Shown: positions 29,301 to 38,830 of the stretch, piece by piece
How the letters are laid out: every line of letters begins with the position of its first letter
Position numbering within the stretch: position 1 is the stretch's first letter
NCBI GenBank assembly: GCA_963678705.1
Contig: OY783205.1
Location: 1,612,001-1,676,000 of the forward strand
Direction of reading: 5' to 3'
DNA: 64,000 bases
From: Panorpa germanica
Taxonomy: Eukaryota > Arthropoda > Insecta > Mecoptera > Panorpidae
Made by a program: the position numbers and the translations under genes
The notes under the pieces: model-generated
What the model was told of the DNA's origin: nothing
The model's input: the letters and a program-made list of their open reading frames with translations, nothing else
Databases searched by the model: none

Positions 29301-31758
29301 TATCCCACACAACGTATATAGCCCTTGTACACGAACTGCTGTTGTTATTTTGGTCAAAGTTAAGAGAATCCTTTTCATTATTAAATATTTCTAAATAGTC
29401 TTTAATGGAAAAGTTATTTGATTCATTTTTTTTCTGCTTGATGAACGCCACAGCTTGTTCCAACGCTAAAGGTAGATTTTGTAAATCATGTGCCAACTGC
29501 TTAGCCGCGTTATCCTGTGAAGCATCCAGAATGTTTAACGATTTCTTAATGAAGATTATGGAATCCGTTTCAGAATACACATTCAGTGCTAACATTTTTA
29601 TACTTTTTTCCCATCTTCTATTACGAGATGTTATTATGACAAATGGTTTATGTACAACAACAGTTGAAGATGACGGTGGTAGAAAATTCATGATTCCCTC
29701 ATCCTGGTGTTGTTGGCTTCTAAACTTTTCAGCATTATCGAAGACAAACAGACTTTTCTTTCTTTTAGAAACAACTTCGTACACTTCTTGCACAATAGTT
29801 TTAATATTTTTGTCAAGTCCATCAATATTCTTAACTGATAATCTTAAAACATCTTGAGCTAATCTGTAAAAGGAGTCAACCAATGTAGAATAATTTTCTG
29901 CATTTATCCATATCACATTACCATTGAAATATTCCTTATTATCGTGAATATATTTTCTTATCAACTCACTTTTACCAACGCCACCCATTCCCGATACGCA
30001 AGTAATATGCGATGTTTTACAATCCTCAACTAGTTTTTTCAATTTATGCAGGTCCCAATCTCTTCCTGTAAATGAAGGTATAGGATCCTTAACATTAAAG
30101 TAAATCGCTCCGAGAATGACGTCAAAGAAAGCTTTTCCACTTTCATTTGAAATAAAAGTATCACCGCCGTCTTTAACAAAGTCTAATAATTTGATAAAGA
30201 CCTTGTTGTAGACTGCATCAGTAGTTGCAAAGTCGTACTCTCTACCAATGTCATATTTAATAATATCTCCCAGTTCAATTTCATTTGGTTGGTTGACTGC
30301 AAACACCAAATGTTCCAAAAAATTATTAATTGCTTTATTTGATATTGAATTAATTGGCCATTCTTTGTTGCTATCGTTTCCAAAGTTTTTGGATAAGTTT
30401 AAAGGTTTTAACTCGTTTGAACGATTGCTAATTATTTCATTTATGTTCTGAATACAAAGTTTCTCTTTTGATTGTTTCTTTATTTCCTTTATAAACGCTT
30501 CACGAAATTTTGAAGTTGTTGGATCCAAAGATTCACCTTTTAGAAATCCATCGAAGAATTTCTTGTTCTTCACATCGATAACCTGGGCTCCTAACACCCC
30601 ATGATAGGCTCGAAAAATATCATTCGAATCGTGATGCTTAATGCTTTTATTTTGTAGTAAACATTGAACTAATCTGCTCGATAATTTTGTCAAATTATAA
30701 TTTTGCAATTTTGACTTCAGGGCACTGACGATACTACGGTTAAATTTATAACGGCAGCTAACTTTATCGCGTATCGTATAATAAATATCTAAAATATCAT
30801 CCTTGTCTTCCAGCTTGATCAAAACATCTTTGAGCGTTAAAGTTTCTTTTTCATTTACTTTATACTCACTTTGAAAATCAAAGTCAATATTGGTGCAAAC
30901 AGTAACATCTCGAATAATTCTGCCTTCGAAAAATTTTTCTTTGGTTAACTCTTCAAAAGAGAAAAAATATTTAACTAGGCTGTAGTCGCCATCACTTTCT
31001 GTCAATAGCGTACTTAGGGTAATCTTTAATGTCTCATCTGCTTTATGTTTAGCTTGCAGTAGTCGGTATTCGGTAATATTGTCTTTGGTAACTTCAAATA
31101 CCAAATCATCAAACTTTTTCGCTTGCTCCATTTCTGTTGTTAATCGAAAATTATATCCATGATCTAATCCACGTTTCAGAAAGAGCATTAATAATTTTAG
31201 CTGATATATTTCACCATGAAGCCCGGTTTTTCCTCGTCTCTTACCACCTGCAATCTTTCTTTGCTCCGTTCTTTTATTGTCTTTGCTTTTGCCTATTACT
31301 TTTGCTTTACTTGAACAAACATCTGGTTTATCAGCTTTATCTGTATTGGCAAAGTTTACTGATTTGATTGTCCTGTGCGCAATGTGATTTATCGAATAAT
31401 CCAAGAGTTTATCAAAAAATAGATTTATAATTGTTTTGAAATTCATTGCTTTCGCGATATTTAGCGGAGTATCTTGGTTTATATTTCTAATGTCCAGCCT
31501 AGCTCCTCTTTCAATCAAATATTTGACAATTTCTAGTTCTCCTTTTTTGACAGCAATATGTAAAGCCGTGTTGCGTCCATCATTTATGTCGATTGCATTA
31601 ATATTGGCTCCTTCATCAATGTGTTTCTTCACTTTTTCCAATTTTGAATGCAGCGGTTTTTCCTTTCTTAATGCATTTAGCAACTTTGCATTCTTAAGGA
31701 TCACATAGTTCCTGTTGATCAGCTTGTTTTTTTGAAATCTTGCTGTTACTGATTTTAT
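26302..31758 (-). CDS. NLR-like protein: ankyrin, PD-(D/E)XK-like nuclease candidate, NB-ARC, ~20 TPRs
   Basis: One uninterrupted frame of about 1800 codons. Numbering takes the GTG at 31704 as residue 1. Ankyrin repeats occupy residues 20-97 (TALHIAVKKGELEIVKYLIE). Residues 155-330 hold an alpha/beta domain with FDD (199-200) and LQAKHK (Q217, K219), resembling the D...QxK core of restriction-like nucleases. NB-ARC spans 540-880: Walker A GMGGVGKS (572-579), Walker B LFVFDNAE (D656), FVIITSRNRRW (688-698), NLPLALEQA (743-751) and MHRLVQQ (870-876, the MHD position). From about 971 there are 20 TPR units of 42 residues of kinesin-light-chain type (LGxxHxxTLxT), then a basic tail. STAND proteins of this layout sense a ligand through TPRs, oligomerise with ATP and activate an effector. 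The frame is open up to a splice acceptor at 31759-31760 (TTATTTTCAG), and the first internal Met is residue 87, so a 5' exon to the right is likely. Role in defence is inference. Confidence 0.85.
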   Translation of the reverse strand: MKSVTARFQKNKLINRNYVILKNAKLLNALRKEKPLHSKLEKVKKHIDEGANINAIDINDGRNTALHIAVKKGELEIVKYLIERGARLDIRNINQDTPLNIAKAMNFKTIINLFFDKLLDYSINHIAHRTIKSVNFANTDKADKPDVCSSKAKVIGKSKDNKRTEQRKIAGGKRRGKTGLHGEIYQLKLLMLFLKRGLDHGYNFRLTTEMEQAKKFDDLVFEVTKDNITEYRLLQAKHKADETLKITLSTLLTESDGDYSLVKYFFSFEELTKEKFFEGRIIRDVTVCTNIDFDFQSEYKVNEKETLTLKDVLIKLEDKDDILDIYYTIRDKVSCRYKFNRSIVSALKSKLQNYNLTKLSSRLVQCLLQNKSIKHHDSNDIFRAYHGVLGAQVIDVKNKKFFDGFLKGESLDPTTSKFREAFIKEIKKQSKEKLCIQNINEIISNRSNELKPLNLSKNFGNDSNKEWPINSISNKAINNFLEHLVFAVNQPNEIELGDIIKYDIGREYDFATTDAVYNKVFIKLLDFVKDGGDTFISNESGKAFFDVILGAIYFNVKDPIPSFTGRDWDLHKLKKLVEDCKTSHITCVSGMGGVGKSELIRKYIHDNKEYFNGNVIWINAENYSTLVDSFYRLAQDVLRLSVKNIDGLDKNIKTIVQEVYEVVSKRKKSLFVFDNAEKFRSQQHQDEGIMNFLPPSSSTVVVHKPFVIITSRNRRWEKSIKMLALNVYSETDSIIFIKKSLNILDASQDNAAKQLAHDLQNLPLALEQAVAFIKQKKNESNNFSIKDYLEIFNNEKDSLNFDQNNNSSSCTRAIYVVWDITMSSIKRRRNGENAIEVLNIMSYLSPNEIPVELFFGQFEDDEVLASVIELLRQFSMVTSEEEHTLLIMHRLVQQVTRLKQKENGSEKNVINQALMLLKTYVLQSNSINSIEYFVLHIVSLWNHANSYTDLVARLKDLPCEIIEILNNDGSYEDAQLFGKKVLSVLSDKMGPQSEQTLQFQYCIAQAYYKIGDFGEAFNNYETVYKIRKLKLGATHVQTLQVQHNMVSVLVVQHKYQNAYTICLEVYNLRKQQLGADHPDTIESQHNLALILNKQCKYEDSIQIYEELLRMQHHPLDSNNQSLLDTQQRQASVYKNQGKYEKALEILEDVLSKRKTLLGFADEKTLATLNKIAKIYVLQQKYSEAHLKYKELHTERTKSLGTYHKDTLKSLQNIAVVYLGEGRYSEALTELKKVLQKQNSFLGPRHKDTLQTQQYIAAVYVNESKYEEGLLNLKEVYKTQERFLGSDHKYTLQTLQGIAIIYHEEGKYDEAVSKYKTLLKKQESSLGINHRETMQTQRKIAVLHQDRGNYTEALSLLKKLFQQQQQVLGSYHEDTLETEHEIGAVYQNQGKYTKALSTYERVIQKQENTLGQNHKNTLQTLQRIAVLHDNQKNSEAMWLNYENLLNRQIETLGSDNIETLKTMYKVATIFYDKGDYTRSLKELKVVYTKLEKLVGPLHKLTIESLHGIVALYIKQNNYKEALVKYEELANKQELEFGPYHQNTLETWKNIGAIYSGIGNYTESLLKYEQVLKGQQNGLGVNHKDTFETIAVIANLYNKQGNIAKALFTYEELLSKQESVDRNLTTDTLNCIAAIHLKQGKNKEAILKYRDLLDKQENIFGRNHKKTLKTLFGIAVILLEEKKYGEALSTYKDLLKRQESTLGLNHEDTFETEYGIGLTYLHQRNYEKSIKRFKDLLKKQENMLGVTHEKTLKTLCKVASIYEEIHNFTVAINIYKEILKKQEIQFGSEHKSTLETTNKIASLDLKLKPKKTFFKRFFKK

Positions 31759-31760
31759 CT

Positions 31761-32235
31761 GAAAATAACAAGGACAACGAATTATTTATCTTTTTATACA
31801 GCCATTTTTTTAAATATTCTAATATGTGTTTAAGTTACATGCATTTAATGCAGAATTTTATTAAAATTTTCCTTAATTATTCTTTGATTAAATACAAATT
31901 ATATGAAACCTAATTATTTGAAAATTGGACCACATTGATTTTATAAAAACGATTTTTTTTTGTTCAAATTCTAAAGTAATACAGAACCGTCATACAAATT
32001 TGATATATCATAAAAATCGTATAGTCACAAGCCTGAAGTTTTTGAAAATAGAAAATTATTATCTGTGAAGTAAAAATGAATTGTAAGTTATACACAACAG
32101 AATGTATCAAATGGTAAAATAACAGAAAACATTAGAGAAGTTGGAAGATGGATAAAAAGTAGAACCGAAATTCTTCCGAAATAAAAAATTATCAAACGCG
32201 ATACGCCTGGAATACACGCAATGTATATAACTTCT
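31761..32235. other. intron or upstream region of the NLR-like gene
   Basis: This AT-rich sequence lies immediately upstream of the large minus-strand frame. On the minus strand an in-frame stop occurs about 30 bases beyond the acceptor at 31759-31760, so coding cannot simply continue. I did not find a convincing first exon with ATG and donor here. Confidence 0.4.
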
Positions 32236-32239
32236 TTTA

Positions 32240-33260
32240 TTTATTTATTTTTGTTTTAAAAATTGAGGCGATTTCAACGACAAGGTCATATTCGCCTGAA
32301 ATTAATTTAGTTTATTATTATGTTTATATCTGTAAGGATTCGAGCACTTTTTGAATTTCTTCTGGATTGTCTAAAAGCATGTCCTTTAGTTCACCACTGA
32401 TGTTATATTTTGTTCGTTGAGTTTGATATTATGGGCAGGTTACTAGTAGATGATGGACTGTTGTGTCTGACAGTTGCTCTACTGCAGAGCTGTTGTTTTA
32501 CTCATTAAGTGTTGATGCGTCCAGCTCGTATGTCCTGTTCTTAGTCTGAATAGGTTAAATAGGCTTTGATAAGAAGTTTCACACTTTTTTATATTTTACT
32601 TAAACAATATCAATTTGTTGTTACTCATTTGCGTCCAGCACTGGTTTTGAATTTGCCTCATACACTTTTTATACCATTCTATTAAATCTAAGTGTAATAT
32701 ATCAGAGACTGTAGTTCCTTCTATAGCAGCCAACTTGGCAGTTTTGTCTGCCGACTCGTTCCTGATATAAGATAACGGCCAGGTATTCACATCACTTTAA
32801 TATTGTTTTCCTTTCAAATGCATAAATTAAATTGTATATTTGTAACGATAAGGTTGCTTTTTGTGTTTCTATTATTAGTGATAGCTATTACAGCACTATG
32901 TGAGTCACCGCATATTATCACGATTTTCAAGTTTTTATTTATAATACACTCTATAGAGAAACTGATTGCCAAGAGTTCAGGTGTATAATTATTGTTAATA
33001 TTGATGAGTTTAAATTTAAAACTGTTTTGGTTTTGGTGTTATTGATCCATCTTAACATTAATTTAAATATTATTTGATAATTTTTGTCGTTGTTTTTAAT
33101 TTCCTTAAACAATTGTCTGTATATCATTGGTGAAGTGACACTTTTTCTTAAGTTAGCTAGATTATTTATATTATTAACTTGAGACTGGATTCCATTGGGG
33201 CAGGTATATAAGTTATATTTAACTTTTTCCAAGTGGCCGTACAATTTATGTGCAGGCATT
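32240..33260 (-). pseudogene. non-LTR retrotransposon RNase H and 3' end relic
   Basis: Reading leftward on the minus strand: a decayed block at 33,259-32,951 (MPAHKLYGHLEKVKYNLYTC), then 32,790-32,596 with YIRNESADKTAKLA, a degenerate form of the GNExADxxAK signature of LINE RNase H, then WYKKCMRQIQNQCW. The 3' segment to 32,240 matches the 3' ends at 9,060 and 45,255. Several stops and frameshifts are present. It starts about 500 bp upstream of the NLR-like frame. Confidence 0.65.
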
Positions 33261-33919
33261 TAGGTCGTGTCCGTGCTATGATGAAGGGCGACAGAAGTAA
33301 GGAAATGAAAATACAATTAACTTTTTCAATTATATTCTGAATATACTATGCTAACTTCGGCACTATTTCTTTTTATTCAAAATATTTCTTGTTATTTTGT
33401 TATTGTTATTTCTTGTTATTTATTTTGCTAAAAGAAATTCATATTTATGCACTTAATAATTTTTTTTTTTAATATTTTTGTTGCATAAATCTTCGTGGCA
33501 TACATGACACTGACATATCTCTTATTTTTCCTGCATATTTGCATATTTCACTATCAGACTGTAAAAGTTATTGTTGTTGCACCATAGCTGTAATGATTTT
33601 AATACAGGAAGAATCAGATAGCGACGTTAAAGTACACTTAGTGGGACTGTATGTTTAACATTCAGGTTATTACTCTAATGTTCATTTTCGCTGGGAAAAC
33701 TTCTCCTAAATGATCATACCCATCACTAAGTCTACATATTTTCTTTTGACTAGCATGACTAACCCAATCCTTTCTGCCTATCATTCGAATATAAGAAAGT
33801 ATTTCTTTTTTCAATATCATTTTTATTGACCTCGTTCCATTATGTACAGGAAGGCCATATTCTTACCCCATGTTTCTCTCTTGATGTCAATTACCATACC
33901 ATAGGCTTGCAATGCATTT

Positions 33920-35709
33920 TTGGCTTGTGTCTTATGTCTTAATTTATATAAAATATTCTATATATTGATAAAGTTGGTTACTAGAAGCTCAAATGTCCAA
34001 TTATTTTTTAATAACTCGATTTCAGGAGATATTAACAATTAAAAAAGTCCAAATCCATGTGACCTCACAACCGCTATTTGCTATCTCTTTTATACAATAG
34101 AGCGTAAAAGAGATATATTCTTGACAGAACTCTTGACAAGTTTACACGTTACCAACCTTATAGCTCATAAGGCGTATATTTAGATCGTCCAGTGCATCTC
34201 TAATATGTACATTTTTTATCTTCTATCTAATTCAATACCCAGAATTTCAAAAATTAAATTAAAGAAAATATTAATTAAAAAAAAAATACAGATAAACTTG
34301 GTGAATATCGCTAGAATGCTTGCAAGTGATCCGTAAGTAGACCTTCTGAAAACCCGGGGTTTAATTTCAAACTTGCTGAATCACCTATAATATGATAATT
34401 TTGTAGCAATAACATGTCAAGGTGGTTGAATATTGGGCTTTTCCGGAAAACTCTGGCGTCATGCATCCGTCCAGGCATACCAATAAATGCATCAGTAAAT
34501 TTCATTCTATGGTCACATATTCCTGAAAACATTTTAATGTTATTATTTCTCATATATTGTAAAAGAGATTGAGTTAGTTGATGTCTTAACTGTGTAAATT
34601 AGAGTAATTAATTGTTTCTGTTGATAACTTAGTGTTGTATTAGAAATATTTGAAATAGTATAAACTGATAACTCTGTATACTGTGTTAATTAATTAGTTG
34701 CAATCATTACCTTGATGGATGATGGAATGAATCCCTTTTCTATTATAAAAATCTGTAGGGTTACCAATTGGTTGCTTGCAGGGAACATGGCACCCATCGA
34801 TGGCTCTTACTACGCCAGAAAACCCATAAGATTTTGTTTGAAAAATCTGTTAAAATATTTTACGATAAGTTAAGGAACATATTTATGTGTTTCTAACAAA
34901 GTATGACAGTTTTTTACATACTTTAGAATTGGTTTCATAATTTTTATATTCAGGCCATTTAATGAATTGTGGCATGAGATTTGAGAGTATTTTAATAATA
35001 TATGCAAAAATCCCATGCCCAGTGCTTTTGAAAAATCCAAATTTGTCTCCTGTAGATAAGAAACTTTCTTGTTTTGCAAGCACCCATACTGAAAATAATA
35101 TCTTCTTGGGCAAAGGTACTTCCTCATAAGGTTTGTTATCACTTATTGTATTTCCAATTATATTGGTTAATATCTAAAAAAAAAAGTGGTTATGTTTATA
35201 ATACCACTAGCAAATGTGTTTTACTTGAAATATATTTGTTTTTTTTTTATACTTACTTCAAAACTTTCTCGAAACATTCGAAAATGTTCAATAAACATAT
35301 CGTTTGTAAATCTTGGTATTGTTTTCTCGAAAAAGTTTTCCGTTTTTGCATTTTCTTCAATACCTACCCTAAATATTTAGGCATACACGTATTTTCTACT
35401 ATTCTTCTAAGTACACTTATATTAAAACCACTGTCTAACGCTACACTTAACACGATATTTATATCATTCGTATCCATTTTTATTATGATAATAATAATCG
35501 AAGATAATATATATATATATTAATTATAATAATTTTGTTTTGATAGTTTCGATATTTTTCAAACTCAAACATACTATATTATTAGTGCGTTCTGGATCTT
35601 AGTTTACCGCTCACTTAGCGCTTCATGATCCAGAACGAGCCTTTTATTAACATCAATTTCAATCAACAATTGAAAAATCGACCACTAAAAAATGAGGACA
35701 TAAAAGCCC
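33920..35709 (-). mobile_element. Harbinger-type DNA transposon (parent of the MITE at 56.6 kb)
   Basis: The left end carries TGGCTTGTGTCTTATGTCTTAA and the right end AAAAAATGAGGACATAAAAGCCC, the same ends as the 676-bp element at 56554-57229. Subterminal blocks are also shared in the opposite orientation, including GTAAAAGAGATA, TTGGTTACTAGAAGCTCAAA and the ATCAATTTCAATCAACAATTG block. It encloses a HARBI1-like transposase relic. The right end and flanking sequence are duplicated at 35,906-36,194. Confidence 0.65.
34311..35477 (-). pseudogene. HARBI1-like Harbinger transposase, decayed
   Basis: A start ATG at 35477 opens MDTNDINIVLSVALDSGFNI and runs through an N-terminal segment with one TAG stop. 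A block at 35,113-34,883 has PKKILFSVWVLAKQESFLST and GDKFGFFKSTGHGIF, the HARBI1 helix-turn-helix region. A third block at 34,553-34,311 has CDHRMKFTDAFIGMPGRMHD and IIGDSASLKLNPG, covering the catalytic Asp regions of the DDE domain. The intervening sequence is disrupted (the CIDGCHV block near 34,800 is readable only in part) and small introns are possible. The DNA end-joining enzyme function is lost. Confidence 0.7.
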
Positions 35710-35814
35710 ATTATTATATCAAGAATTTCATATTCAGTGTTGTGCATTCAGACTGCGATAAATTTATCTTTCTATGTAATAATATCTTTCTATGCATACA
35801 TTATACATATTGTC
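35507..35814. repeat. tandem-like direct duplication, copy A
   Basis: This 308-bp segment is repeated in the same orientation at 35906-36194 after a 91-bp gap. Shared words include TTTCGATATTTTTCAAACTC and GCCCATTATTATATCAAG. Copy A also contains an inner palindrome (GTTCTGGATC ... GATCCAGAAC). Confidence 0.75.
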
Positions 35815-35905
35815 TATGCAGGGGTGTGCAACCTTTTTTGCTAATTCTGGTTAATATTTCATAACTATGATTTTTATATGCTCATACGCCCGCAAATTCG
35901 TAACA

Positions 35906-36194
35906 ATATATATTAATTATAATAATTTTATTTTGACAGTTTCGATATTTTTCAAACTCAAACATACTATATTATTAGTGCACTTAGCGCCTTATGATAA
36001 GTTGTCCCTGGTTTACTCAACTGTTGAGTGTCCAGAACGCGCCCATTTATTAACATCAATTTCAATCAACAATTGAACAACAGAAGCCCATTATTATATC
36101 AAGAATTTCATAATCAGTGTTGTGCATTCAGACTGCGATAAATTTATCTTTCTATGTAATAATATCTTTCTATGCATACATTATACATATTGTC
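35906..36194. repeat. tandem-like direct duplication, copy B
   Basis: It matches 35507-35814 over most of its length, but the middle differs: it lacks the GATCCAGAAC palindrome and has a different inner block. It carries a copy of the Harbinger right-end AGCCCATTATT junction, so the duplication includes the transposon edge. Confidence 0.75.
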
Positions 36195-36589
36195 ATCCGT
36201 ACCTTTATAATTGTTTCTCCCATTGCTCATCTCAATAATATCATCAATCAATAAATTTAATCAATACCATTAATCTGATTTGCAATTACATCCTCGACCG
36301 ATAATTTAAAATCATTTTTCAAAAACATATGTAATTCCGTAAATGACATTTTATATGTTACCTTCAACGAAATCCACACTCAAAGTATTTTTTCTATTAT
36401 TTTCCATTTTTTTTTCAAATTCACTTTCTATCACCTTACAGTATAATAGTAACATACAGTATAATAGTAATAAGATAGTAACAGCAAAAATTAAGAAAAT
36501 AACACATATATAGAATTAAAATATTTATTAACACTTTAATAGTTTAATAACATAACATATTTCATAAAAAAAAATATTTTTTTGTAATT

Positions 36590-37480
36590 TTTCAAATTTC
36601 TGAATTAATGACTTTATAATCAAATTTGATTTTGTAATACGTGGTTTTCCACCAACATCTTGTCCAAATAAAATTTTAACTCAATTTTCACCATATGTTT
36701 CTTTAATTTGCTTCAAATTAATTCCGTCTTCTGCGATTTGTTTAATCATACTAGCAGACAAAGTACTATTACTTTTGTTAATATTTGAATTTTTAATTTT
36801 TCCATTTTTGTTTCCATTTATTTTCAATAATACCAAATAATACACTAAGTACAGCTGATACATTACTCATGACAATTGATTTCAATTGCAGATATTTGAT
36901 ATATTTTATTAAAACTATTCAACTTGAGATAAATTAATTTCAGCATGATCTACAAGTTTTTGAAGTACTGATACATCGTTTATTGCGTTATGTGCGCCTT
37001 TCAAATCATCTGCTTCTAAATATTGCTCTGCTAATGCTGATTGTTTGAACGTAATTTCGCTGATTTCCGTTCGGGCAGTTTTTTTTTTTGAACAATGGTA
37101 ATGTATCGCAAAATCCACAAACAAAATTCTCAAACTCCTTTAATAATTTTACCTGTTCCATTTGTTTTATAATTAATGGAGCATCAAATTTTGAACAATT
37201 ATGTGCTACTAAAATAACTTTTAGTTTTCTTAATTTTATAAAGAATAAAAATCCTTCTGCAGCCAACTTAATAGACACAGTGTCAACTTTAGCAGATTGT
37301 AAAAATAATTTTCCTCCATTTGTTGTAAGACCATTAACATCAGACGCACTCGATGGTATTCCTCTTTTCGGTAAAATGTAAACATTATATTCTGAGTCGT
37401 TGTATTTTGCTGCAATCTGAATTATTACACAGGCTTTCCAAAACCAATGGTTTCTAAATCAATAACATGTAAAAAATTTA
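36590..37480 (-). pseudogene. DEDDh (DnaQ-like) 3'-5' exonuclease pseudogene, copy A
   Basis: Minus-strand reading starts with HVIDLETIGFGKP (motif I, D-x-E), then a frameshift, then PKRGIPSSASDVNGLTTNGG, KVILVAHNCSKFDAPLII (motif II Asp) and GAHNAINDVSVLQKL (motif III, H-x4-D). This is the full DEDDh set. The C-terminal part (MIKQIAEDGINLKQIKETYG) corresponds to the end of copy B. Frameshifts and a stop break it. Such exonucleases trim DNA or RNA 3' ends. The left flank is the duplicated Harbinger edge and the right flank is a Helitron that starts within 30 bp of the motif I region. Copy B is at 57,640. Confidence 0.7.
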
Positions 37481-37508
37481 CATGTTATAAAAAGAATAAT
37501 ATAAAATA

Positions 37509-38830
37509 CTAGCTGACCCGGCAAACGTTGTTTTGCCATATATACGTTATTTCTAGGAAATATTTTTTTAGGAAATATTTTTTTTTAAGAAATATTTTTA
37601 AAAATAGCTAACACTATAAGTGTGGGGGGATGTCATTATAATTCAAAGAGGAATGAAGCGTTGTAGGCAATTAAAGTATACTTTATTTAAGTTAATAAAT
37701 TATTCTTTATTAAAGTAACAAATATATATTAAATTACAATTATTGATAGATATCTATACATCGAAAATAATTCATACTTCTACTACTAATTATTGCAATT
37801 AAAAAATAAACAAAGATTAATCTCTCAACGCAATGGAGTGTACAATATCTTTGGTCAGTCCGTCTTTAGCGAATACAAACAAACTGGATGGTTTGCCCAC
37901 GCGAGAACATGCCACATATAGTTGTCCGTGAGAAAAGCATGGTGTACCCAAATCTAAGCCACAAAGAGACATCGTTTGACCTTGTGACTTATTGATCGTC
38001 ATTGCGAATGCCAATCTAATTGGAAATTGAATGCGTTTGAATTCAATTGGCACATCTGTAGGAATCATAGGGATTCGTGGCAGTAATACATTTTCGCCTC
38101 GGAACTTGCCATTCAAAATGGTGGCTTCGATAATGTTTTTCATTAATTTTTAATGACTAATCGTGTGCCATTGCAAAGCCGTGGTGGGTTCAAATTACGA
38201 AGCAAAATAACCGGAGATCCAACCTTCAACTGTAAATGGTGCGGTGACATGCCGGGCATATCCAATGAATTCAAAAACTCAATTGTATAACCGTCACTGC
38301 TACGATCGAGACACAAATAAATCCAAAAAAAAAAATGGACGAAAACTGTATAGTGGGTGAGAGAAAGGAAGCCGGCTTCGTTCACACCCCTACTCCATGA
38401 TGTTTGCTGGTTAAAAAGTGACAACAGGAGACACCTGGCGCGGATAACTGGTGGTTGATATAACTATACATGAAAATTATAGTATACTACAATTATTATA
38501 TGCAATTGCCATCTTGTGGATCTCTGGATGGAACAGAATAATATAAAAATCGCGATTAAAAATCAGGGGTTAATCGTATAAGGGTAAAAATTTAGAAATA
38601 AATGTATTTTTCAATGCTGAATCATGAAGAATAAAAACAAATAATTTTGTCCAAAAAATAAAATAAAAAATTTAAGGTGGACCACCCTTAATATTTAGGG
38701 GTATGAAAAATAGATGTTGGCCGATTCTCAGACCTACCCGATAAGCACACAAAATTTTATCAAAATCGGTTCAGCCGTTTCGGAGGAGTTTGGGAACAAA
38801 CACCGCGACACGAGAATTTTATATATTAGA
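37509..38830 (-). mobile_element. Helitron derivative (HEL2), 1322 bp
   Basis: The minus-strand 5' end is TCTAATATATAAAATTCTCG at 38830, preceded by A. The 3' end is the CGGGTCAGCTAG hairpin terminus at 37509, followed by T. Both match the Helitron end consensus. Only the helicase C-terminus is left inside, so it is non-autonomous. Confidence 0.85.
37817..38295 (-). pseudogene. Helitron helicase C-terminal fragment in HEL2
   Basis: It encodes IEFLNSLDMPGMSPHHLQLK through [10 protein letters not shown]. After a one-base frameshift at about 38,143 it resumes as [16 protein letters not shown] through [27 protein letters not shown] and a C-terminal tail. It corresponds to the last ~160 residues of the intact RepHel at 12210. 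The rest of Rep and helicase is deleted. Confidence 0.85.

Noticed and set aside
31704-31704. GTG at 31704 as the real start of the NLR-like protein
   Set aside because: GTG starts are bacterial; the sequence context is eukaryotic and the frame continues upstream to a splice acceptor.
26697-31708. Several plus-strand frames of 64-150 codons opposite the NLR-like gene
   Set aside because: They are antisense shadows of a long coding frame; leucine, phenylalanine and cysteine richness is as expected for the complement of a lysine-rich protein.
26302-31758. Bacterial contamination or a symbiont contig
   Set aside because: The frame sits between a multi-exon insect gene and insect retrotransposons with AT-rich eukaryotic flanks and a splice acceptor. 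Ancient transfer remains possible, but contamination would need a chimeric assembly.
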